The notes under the pieces are model-generated. The model saw only the letters and a program-made list of their open reading frames with translations, was not told the origin of the DNA and ran no database searches. A stretch of DNA of 24,362 nt from a virus. A program made the translations under genes and the position numbers. The DNA is taken from the IMG/VR virus record IMGVR_UViG_3300005549_000030, positions 1 through 24,362 of that record. One strand, written 5' to 3'. Of this stretch, positions 7,781-13,637 are shown one piece after another. Position 1 is the stretch's first letter; each line of letters opens with the position of its first letter.

Positions 7781-8500
7781 ATGCCAGAGCCAAACGAACA
7801 GCCGACTCCGCAGCAGCCGTTGAACCCCGACCTGATGGGCTACCCCACGGTCGAGGCCTTGGTGGCTGCGAAGCGGGCCAGTGACGCCGAGGGCAAGCGT
7901 CTTTTCGATGAGAACCAGAAGAAAGACCTGCTCCTGTCGCAGATGCTCCAGAACGGGCTCGAGGGGACCCCTCGTCAATCCGTTCCGGACCGTCGTTCGG
8001 CTCGCCCTGAAGACCGCTTGACGGAGTTCGGCGTCCCGGTGGACGCGCTCCGCGAGGTGGTGAGGGCGGAGTTCGCGGAAGCATTCCGGCCCATCTCCAA
8101 TGGGCTCCAGGCTCGCGGGCAACTCGTTGCCAGTCACCCCGATTACGTCCAGTTCGAGACCGACGTGGCGCAGTTCATCAACACTGACCCGGAGTTGTCA
8201 GCCTCGTACCCGAAGATGTTCGAGGTCACCCCGGTTCAGGCGATGGAATATGCGTTCCTGAAGTTCACGGAGTCACGTCGGAAGACGCTGGGGGGCGAGC
8301 CAGAGGCTTCCTTCCCCGGCCGTGCCGACGCTGGCATCCCGACATTCCGGTTGGGCGACGGACGGCGAGAGCCGGGGCAGGATGCGGCAGTCCAGCAAGC
8401 CTTCGAGCGTTTCCAGAAGACAGGGACTCCGCAGGATGCTCAAGCCTACGCCAAAGCGCGCCTGAAGAGTGTCATCTCGGACGAGTTCCTGCAGCGATAG
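7781..8500 (+). CDS. Probable capsid scaffolding protein
   Basis: 239 residues, lying directly before the major capsid gene, where scaffolds normally sit. Composition fits: a Pro/Gln-rich flexible N-terminus, then a long charged helical region (about 25-120), an ordered middle (SHPDYVQFETDVAQF) and a polar disordered linker. The C-terminal helix rich in Lys, Arg, Gln and Ala (about 200-239) is of the type that docks to capsid subunits. There is no membrane segment and no protease motif. The ATG at 7781 has an AAGG site upstream. The call rests on position and composition, not on a recognised domain. Confidence 0.65.
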   Translation: MPEPNEQPTPQQPLNPDLMGYPTVEALVAAKRASDAEGKRLFDENQKKDLLLSQMLQNGLEGTPRQSVPDRRSARPEDRLTEFGVPVDALREVVRAEFAEAFRPISNGLQARGQLVASHPDYVQFETDVAQFINTDPELSASYPKMFEVTPVQAMEYAFLKFTESRRKTLGGEPEASFPGRADAGIPTFRLGDGRREPGQDAAVQQAFERFQKTGTPQDAQAYAKARLKSVISDEFLQR

Positions 8501-8526
8501 GGGCTCGCCGGTCAAAGGAGTGACCC

Positions 8527-9492
8527 ATGGCGCTTCCTGGTGGTGCAATCACCACTCAGGTGGCTGGCTTCTTCGGCCAGGCCACCCTTGGCGGTATCCA
8601 CCATGAGGATCTGACGGACCTCGTCACCATCCTCGATTCGTTCCAGACCCCGTTCTTCTCCAGCGCTCCCAAGACTCGCTGCACGGACGTCGTCCACTCG
8701 TGGACGGTCGATACCCTGGTGGCGACCTCGACGGCAGGCGTGCTGGAAGGCGACGACTTCAACGCCGCGGGTACCGGTGCCGCGCTGACTGCACCGACCC
8801 GTCTTTGGAACGTGTGCAGCATCCTCCGGCGCGACGTCGTGGTCTCAGACCGCGAGCGTGACGCCAACCCGGCCGGCATCCGGGACATGTACGAGCACCA
8901 GATCATGAAGGAGTTCAAGGTGCTCGCCCGCAACTTCGAGTCGCTGATGTTCTCGACCGGAGCGACGGCGACCAACACGGGTGCTGCAGCGCAGGCACCG
9001 TTGTCGTTCGGTTTCCGTGGCTTCGGCATCACCATCAGCGGATCGGCGTCGGCAGGCGTGACCACGGCGGACATCGTGTCGCTGTCGCAGACGCTGTTCC
9101 AGAACGGCGCGGAGCCGGATTCGCTGTGGTTCGCTCCCGCCTCGAAGCGTCAGTTCGTCAACGCCACCATCTCCTCGGGTTCGGGCAACGTCCGCAACAT
9201 CGCGGCGACGGACCAGAGGTTGGTGGCGAACATCGACGTGTTCGAGACGCCGTTCAACCAGCTCTACGCGGTGATCACGGACCGGTTCATCCCCATCTCG
9301 ACCAACTCGGCATCCGGTGCGTACTTCATCGGGGATCGAGCGATGGCCAAGGTGGCGTTCTTCCGTCCCCCGCAGCACAAGCCGATGGGTAAGGGCGGCG
9401 ACCATACGAGAGGAATTGTGCTCATGGATGCCACGCTTCAATTGGACCATCCTAGTTCGTGGGCTGCGATCACGGGCGTGACCAACGGCTAG
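8527..9492 (+). CDS. Major capsid protein (SU10 / DUF5309 type, HK97 fold)
   Basis: 321 residues. It builds the icosahedral shell. The pattern is that of the SU10-type major head protein family. It has an N-terminal arm, an early DLVTILDSFQTPFFSS segment, a spine-helix region with SDRERDANPAG and MYEHQIMKEFK, and an A-domain part including ASKRQFVNAT. The last third holds the family's conserved order of strands: VFETPFNQLYAVITDRF, then a FIGDRAMAKVAFFRPPQ strand and a LQLDHPSSWAAI ending. A strong AAAGGAG ribosome site precedes the ATG, and two stops in tandem (TAG TAA) end the gene, both fitting a highly expressed product. No decoration-domain insertion is obvious. Confidence 0.9.
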   Translation: MALPGGAITTQVAGFFGQATLGGIHHEDLTDLVTILDSFQTPFFSSAPKTRCTDVVHSWTVDTLVATSTAGVLEGDDFNAAGTGAALTAPTRLWNVCSILRRDVVVSDRERDANPAGIRDMYEHQIMKEFKVLARNFESLMFSTGATATNTGAAAQAPLSFGFRGFGITISGSASAGVTTADIVSLSQTLFQNGAEPDSLWFAPASKRQFVNATISSGSGNVRNIAATDQRLVANIDVFETPFNQLYAVITDRFIPISTNSASGAYFIGDRAMAKVAFFRPPQHKPMGKGGDHTRGIVLMDATLQLDHPSSWAAITGVTNG

Positions 9493-9510
9493 TAACGAAG
9501 CGAACATGTG

Positions 9511-9534
9511 GGTGGCTGCCAGTACGGGGCCACC
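9511..9534 (+). other. Possible hairpin just after the capsid gene
   Basis: GGTGGC (9511-9516) can pair with GCCACC (9529-9534) around a 12-base loop, between the capsid stop and the ribosome site of the next gene. No T-run follows, so it is not a normal terminator. It could stabilise the capsid message or dampen read-through. A 6-bp stem is within chance expectation for this GC-rich sequence. Confidence 0.25.
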
Positions 9535-9539
9535 TACTT

Positions 9540-9547
9540 GGAGGTGA
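9540..9547 (+). promoter_or_regulatory. Strong ribosome binding site deciding the start at 9550
   Basis: GGAGGTGA lies 5 bases before ATG 9550 when measured from its GGAGG core. An in-frame GTG at 9508 has no such site, so the shorter protein is preferred. Confidence 0.75.
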
Positions 9548-9549
9548 GC

Positions 9550-10047
9550 ATGGCAGGCAATCAGTCCAGAGGTTTGATCGCAGCGAGCAAGACGCGCGGG
9601 TGGGATCCGACGAAGATCCCAGCGCGCGCCGGGCGTCCCGAGGTGGACCTGAGCAAGATCGACGTGGACCCGTTCCCCCACAACATCACGCAGACGACTC
9701 CGGTCTACCCGGAGCAGCCGGGCGGTTACCCTGAAGGCTGGGTGAACGGCACGCAGCCGGTGCCGCCGCCGCAGGACCCGCCGCATGTGGGCGCACAGGA
9801 CATCTTCGCTCCGACACAGTTCTCGCACCCCGACACGTCCAGAGAGACGGTGTCTCGGGGTGTGGGGAAGGAACTGCCGGTTCGTGGCATGACGGGCAAG
9901 GCGACGGAGCCTCCGGCGCAGAACCCGACCCCGAACACGCCGTTCCCGAATCCCGCTGCGGTGCCGTTCGCGCAGCCGAACCACAACAAGGCGGGTGTCG
10001 GCCGTACCACCAACGCCAACCCGTTCGCTGGCATGGGAGGTGAGTGA
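9550..10047 (+). CDS. Proline-rich head-region protein, unknown
   Basis: 165 residues. It is rich in Pro, Gly, Asn and Thr with almost no hydrophobic core, including runs such as PPPQDPP and NPTPNTPFPNP, and so looks largely disordered. There is no signal peptide, membrane segment or catalytic motif. It follows the capsid gene and precedes two more small unknowns, a position used in other phages for decoration, head-fibre or head-completion proteins. A Ser/Thr/Pro-rich surface-exposed protein would also be a good glycan acceptor, which is worth noting given the transferases in this genome; that is speculation. The stop overlaps the next start. Confidence 0.65.
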   Translation: MAGNQSRGLIAASKTRGWDPTKIPARAGRPEVDLSKIDVDPFPHNITQTTPVYPEQPGGYPEGWVNGTQPVPPPQDPPHVGAQDIFAPTQFSHPDTSRETVSRGVGKELPVRGMTGKATEPPAQNPTPNTPFPNPAAVPFAQPNHNKAGVGRTTNANPFAGMGGE

Positions 10048-10385
10048 TGACCATCGTCTTCAAGGGCGGTACCAGTGGCAATCGTGAGGACGCCATCTTC
10101 CCGATGCCGACTTCTGGATCTCCGCAGCCGCTTCTCAAGACTCAGACCTCTGGTCCGGTGCCGAGCACGGTGGTCTTCAACTCGGAGCACTTCGATGTGA
10201 AGACGCACCGCGAGCAGGCGACCCCGGACTTCATGCCCACCGGCGGCACGACCGCTGGCCCCAATGATGCCGAAGGGGCGTACTCGACGGACATGTGTCA
10301 GCAGGACATCAAGGACTTGAAGTTCGACCCCGCTCAGGGTGAGGGGACGATCTTCAAGGGTGCGCCCAACACGGGGACCGACTAG
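10047..10385 (+). CDS. Small head-region protein, unknown
   Basis: 112 residues from ATG 10047, which overlaps the previous stop (TGATG). GGGAGGTGAG ends about 3 bases before it. An in-frame GTG at 10044 would add one residue. The protein is polar and Gly/Pro/Thr-rich, with few hydrophobic stretches apart from STVVFNSEHFDV. No domain is recognised. Close spacing with its neighbours suggests the same late transcript and a virion or assembly role, which is inference from position. Confidence 0.62.
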   Translation: MTIVFKGGTSGNREDAIFPMPTSGSPQPLLKTQTSGPVPSTVVFNSEHFDVKTHREQATPDFMPTGGTTAGPNDAEGAYSTDMCQQDIKDLKFDPAQGEGTIFKGAPNTGTD

Positions 10386-10387
10386 CC

Positions 10388-10846
10388 ATGAGCTTCTTCA
10401 TCGGCAAGAACGAGACGATGATGGATGCCGCTTTCGGCGACGTCGATGACTTCATGGACAAGCACCCGACCATCTACGGACCTCGGTTCGAGGCCATCGC
10501 TGAGTTGCGTAAGGCTGATGACGGCACGATGCACAAGGGGCAGGAGTTCCGGCGGGTGGCCTCGTTCGTCAACATCCCCATGTTCGGCGCGGTGACGAGG
10601 TTGTTCGAGCCGGACTTCATGAAGGACAAGAACAAGTTCTATGCCTTCCTGGACCGGAACAAGCATTACTGCACCTATGACCGCCGCTGGCAGGGTGGGG
10701 AACAGCCGAAGCAGGGAACACCGAAGATCATGAATCTCGCCGACATGGGGCTCGCCTACGAGGGGGCTCCGGAGACGTCAGAGGGCTGGGAACCGGTGGA
10801 GGTGGAAGTGCCGCTCGCTTCGGACATCGTCAGGGAGGACGCATGA
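10388..10846 (+). CDS. Conserved-looking head-region protein, unknown
   Basis: 152 residues, 2 bases after the previous stop. It looks folded: an N-terminal helix rich in Met and Asp, then RRVASFVNIPMFGAVTRLF, then a basic and aromatic segment (KFYAFLDRNKHYCTYDRRW, about 80-98) and an acidic C-terminus. I recall small phage proteins near capsid genes with a similar order of elements (a VAS-IP strand followed by a short helix and a positively charged aromatic turn), but I cannot name a family with assigned function. It ends in an ATGA overlap with the GT4 gene, so the two are co-translated. Confidence 0.68.
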   Translation: MSFFIGKNETMMDAAFGDVDDFMDKHPTIYGPRFEAIAELRKADDGTMHKGQEFRRVASFVNIPMFGAVTRLFEPDFMKDKNKFYAFLDRNKHYCTYDRRWQGGEQPKQGTPKIMNLADMGLAYEGAPETSEGWEPVEVEVPLASDIVREDA

Positions 10847-12168
10847 AGCCGCTTCGCATCTATAGCTTGATCCCGCCCAATGGGTCGGCGTCGTTCTACT
10901 ACCGCTGCTGGGTGACGCTGGACACCGCGGCCCACTTGGGGTTGCCGGTCGAGTGTCTCATCGACAAGAACGACGCCAACGTGCCCCCGGAGAAGCGGGT
11001 CAAGGAGTTCTGCGAGGCTGACCTTATCCTCCTCTACCAGCCCATCGGCGAGTCCCCTGTCAACAACATCCGCGGCATCCAGAGTTTCCTGCCTTCCAAG
11101 CGGGACAACGAATGGAAGTGGAGTCCGAGCATCGTCATCGAGACGGACGACAACCTGTTCAACGTCTCCCCCTTGAACCAGGCGTTCAAGTCGCTGGGCA
11201 TCCGCGACATGAACGGCAACCTGATTCCCATCGGCCACCACATCGGCGTGGTCGAGGAAGGGGAGAAGAAGGTGCTGTGGCAAGACGGCCAGAAGGGCTT
11301 CAGCCTGGCCAAGAACCGCCAGCAGATGGGCACCTACCGGAAGATCCTGGAGATGGCGGACCAGATCCAGTGCTCGACCCCCGAGGTGGAGAAGTCAGTG
11401 TTGAAGGAGATCCAGCCGAGACGTATCAGGACCTTCCCCAACCTGGTGCGGTTTGACCACTACCCGCAGGTGGCGCTGCAGCAGGACGAGTCCAAGGTCA
11501 ACATCATGTGGCAGGGGGGCATCGCTCACTACGAGGACTGGTATCCGCTGCGTCAAGCCGTGGGGAACATTACCAAGCGTTACCCAGAGGTTCACTGGCA
11601 CATCTGGGGGTCGCAGTTCCCGTGGACCACGGAGTTGATCCCGCAGGACCGGTTGACGTTCCACCCGTGGTGCGAATACGTCGAGTACAAGCTCCGCATG
11701 TGCATGATGAATCACGACATCGCATTGGCACCGCTGACTGACAACGTCTTCAACCGCTGTCGCTCGGCCATCAAGTGGTACGAGTCGAGCGTGCTCCACA
11801 AGCCCGCAGCGACCTTGGCGCAGAACACCGGGGCTTACAAGGCCGAGATCCAGGATGGCAAGACCGGACTCCTGTTTGATTCCCCCGAGGAGTTCGAAGA
11901 CAAACTCGCCCGCTTGGTGGAGGACCGCATCTACCGCAAGGAGCTTGCGGCCAACGCCAAGGACTGGATCTCCGAGAACCGGGATGCGTTCAAGGTGGTA
12001 CCGAGCATCATCGCCTCTTGGGAACAGATGCGAGGTGAACGCACCATTGAGCAGCCGCACGTGAGCGACGAGGAGTGGAGCGAGATCGAAGCCCAGGACC
12101 GCGCGGAGCAGGAAGCCGAGATGGGAGCCACGGATGACGCTGTTCCAGCCCTCAACGAAAGCGGTTAG
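10843..12168 (+). CDS. GT4-family (GT-B) glycosyltransferase inside the head gene cluster
   Basis: 441 residues. The N-terminal half begins RIYSLIPPNGSASFYYR and has a conserved IETDDNLFNV segment. The C-terminal half is a typical GT4 Rossmann domain. It starts with NIMWQGGIAHYED (phosphate-binding loop and histidine) and continues with VHWHIWG and DIALAPL. FNRCRSAIKWYESSV and AYKAEIQDGKTGLLF then form the nucleotide-sugar site, where E in KWYE fits the conserved acid of retaining GT4 enzymes. A charged Glu/Asp-rich tail (about 400-441) follows. It is coupled by ATGA to a small head protein upstream and overlaps the adaptor gene by 35 bases. A GT translated together with connector and head proteins is best explained by virion glycosylation, but host-surface modification remains possible. 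Confidence 0.88.
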   Translation: MKPLRIYSLIPPNGSASFYYRCWVTLDTAAHLGLPVECLIDKNDANVPPEKRVKEFCEADLILLYQPIGESPVNNIRGIQSFLPSKRDNEWKWSPSIVIETDDNLFNVSPLNQAFKSLGIRDMNGNLIPIGHHIGVVEEGEKKVLWQDGQKGFSLAKNRQQMGTYRKILEMADQIQCSTPEVEKSVLKEIQPRRIRTFPNLVRFDHYPQVALQQDESKVNIMWQGGIAHYEDWYPLRQAVGNITKRYPEVHWHIWGSQFPWTTELIPQDRLTFHPWCEYVEYKLRMCMMNHDIALAPLTDNVFNRCRSAIKWYESSVLHKPAATLAQNTGAYKAEIQDGKTGLLFDSPEEFEDKLARLVEDRIYRKELAANAKDWISENRDAFKVVPSIIASWEQMRGERTIEQPHVSDEEWSEIEAQDRAEQEAEMGATDDAVPALNESG

Positions 12169-13063
12169 TGCCGCCGCGCAAGAGATAGCAGATTGCGTCG
12201 GGGCGTCCGGCGACTCGGAGATGACGACCCGGGCTGGGCGCTCTCTCTTTGCGGCGCTCGAGCACTTCAACAACCGCGCCAAGTGGAACTTCCTCCTCAC
12301 TGAAGCCTCGCCCATCAGCATCATCGCCCCGTTTCAGGTCACCGGGGTGTCGGCTTCAGGAGGACAAGCCTCCGCTGCTTGTGGTGCCGGGCATGGCCTG
12401 CAGCCCGACGACTTCGTCTCCATGACGGGGTTGAGCGATGGCATCCGCATCTCAGCCACTTCAGCCTCGGGGTTCGGCATCTATGGCACCTTCTCGCTCG
12501 GGGCTGGGGTCAACGTCGGCACGGCCACGGCGATCCGGGACATGTACGACCTACCCTCGGACTGGAAGGCCGCCTACTCGGTGAGAATGGTCGGCTCCAA
12601 GACCACGCTCCATCCGGTGGGACGCAGGTTCTATGACCGCTCCAACTACCTGAGTGAGCAGACGTCGATCACCGTCCCCACCAACTACGACGTGTTCATG
12701 GTCGGGTCACGGGGGAAACTACGGATTCTCCAGCCCCCGTCGACCTCTGACGTCCTGCAGCTCCGCTACTACCGCCGGATGACCATCCCCACCACCACGG
12801 CGACGGCCGCTGTCTTGGACATCCATCAGGACTACGAGCCGTATCTCATGGCGTGGGGGAAGTGGCATTTCCTGACGGACAAGTCCGAGGGTCGCGGGGA
12901 ACAGCTGAAGACGTGGTTCGCGCTCTCGGAGCAGGGGTTGGTGACGATGCTCAAAGAGCAGACGAGCCAGCCGGACGCTGACGTCGGATTTATTCCGGGC
13001 GCCTACGTATTTGGGGTCTGGGGCGATAACACAACCCGGTTCATAAATTGGGATCAATCCTAG
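12134..13063 (+). CDS. Head-tail connector / adaptor protein (probable)
   Basis: 309 residues. The N-terminal part (helices around AAAQEIADCVGA and LFAALEHFNNRAKWNFLL) and the C-terminal part (LRYYRRMTIP, then DIHQDYEPYLMAWGKWHFL, then a helix with EQLKTWFALSEQGL) follow the plan of short-tailed-phage adaptors that sit between portal and nozzle. A Gly/Ser/Ala-rich beta insertion occupies about 65-140. Position before the nozzle-like gene supports this. It starts within the end of the GT4 gene. Its TAG stop shares the CTAG at 13060-13063 with the stop of the opposite-strand HNH gene, so the two genes converge and overlap by 4 bases. Confidence 0.65.
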   Translation: MTLFQPSTKAVSAAAQEIADCVGASGDSEMTTRAGRSLFAALEHFNNRAKWNFLLTEASPISIIAPFQVTGVSASGGQASAACGAGHGLQPDDFVSMTGLSDGIRISATSASGFGIYGTFSLGAGVNVGTATAIRDMYDLPSDWKAAYSVRMVGSKTTLHPVGRRFYDRSNYLSEQTSITVPTNYDVFMVGSRGKLRILQPPSTSDVLQLRYYRRMTIPTTTATAAVLDIHQDYEPYLMAWGKWHFLTDKSEGRGEQLKTWFALSEQGLVTMLKEQTSQPDADVGFIPGAYVFGVWGDNTTRFINWDQS

Positions 13064-13599
13064 GAAACAACGTGCTTCCATGCCCAGCCACGGAGTATGG
13101 CTCTGATGGCCTCACGAGTGACTCCGAACATCTTTCCAAGACGGACTTGCCCGTAGCCCAGGGCGTGAAGCCTCTTGATTTCTAAGACCTTTTGCTCGTC
13201 CAGCTTGGCTAGCCAATGGCGACTGCCTCTTGGCACGTTTTTGGTTGAGCCTTTGCGATACCGGCCCTTGGCCATCATGTCCCGCATGTTCTCGGACTGG
13301 GTACCGAGGAACAGGTGGCTTGGATTAACGCAGTCCTTGACGTCGCACCGATGCAGAACGAACAGTCCAACGGGGATTTCGCCGAAATGAATCCTCCAAG
13401 AAACTCTGTGGGCTCGGTCGGGTTTCCCGTTTCTGTGAGCTTGTCCGTAGCCGTTCCGGTGCTTGGCGCCAATCCATTGCCAGCACCCATCGTCGCTCTT
13501 GGCGACCCGAGCAAAGAAGCTGGCCCGGTATTCCTCCTCGGAAAACGGCAGGTTATGGCCGCCGGAGTCACGTCTCGTCGGGAAGTAGACCGGTGTCAT
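13060..13599 (-). CDS. HNH homing-type endonuclease, antisense to the late operon
   Basis: 179 residues from the ATG at 13599. An HNH_3-like core is visible: CWQWIGAKHRNGYGQ (39-53), the AHRVSW helix (63-68), H83 in FVLHRC, C85, C90, N92 and H95 in CVNPSHLFLGT, and the ENMRDM helix. A basic stretch follows. The C-terminal KVLEIKRLHALGYGQVRLGKMFGVTREAIRAI is a helix-turn-helix of the kind homing enzymes use for DNA recognition. The frame stays open further upstream, but that part lies inside the nozzle gene and is rejected. It fills the adaptor-nozzle gap almost exactly. Three hand-counted 60-base lines give 33, 32 and 33 G+C, below the neighbours, consistent with recent acquisition. Only a weak AGGA lies near the start. 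Confidence 0.85.
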   Translation of the reverse strand: MTPVYFPTRRDSGGHNLPFSEEEYRASFFARVAKSDDGCWQWIGAKHRNGYGQAHRNGKPDRAHRVSWRIHFGEIPVGLFVLHRCDVKDCVNPSHLFLGTQSENMRDMMAKGRYRKGSTKNVPRGSRHWLAKLDEQKVLEIKRLHALGYGQVRLGKMFGVTREAIRAILRGWAWKHVVS

Positions 13600-13614
13600 G
13601 TCCTGGAAGATACA

Positions 13615-13628
13615 CCAATGCACATTGG
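13615..13628. promoter_or_regulatory. Inverted repeat in the HNH-nozzle divergent gap
   Basis: CCAATG-CA-CATTGG, perfect 6-base arms, lies in the 38-base space between the two divergent starts. Its right arm touches the GGGAG ribosome site (13627-13631) of the nozzle gene. It could be an operator, a small RNA hairpin hiding that site, or part of the endonuclease target. Arms this short can also arise by chance. Confidence 0.35.
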
Positions 13629-13637
13629 GAGTCAATA

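Noticed and set aside
8845-9984. 379-codon open frame on the minus strand across the capsid gene
   Set aside because: It is antisense to a clear capsid gene, very Arg/His-rich, and typical of shadow frames in GC-rich coding sequence.
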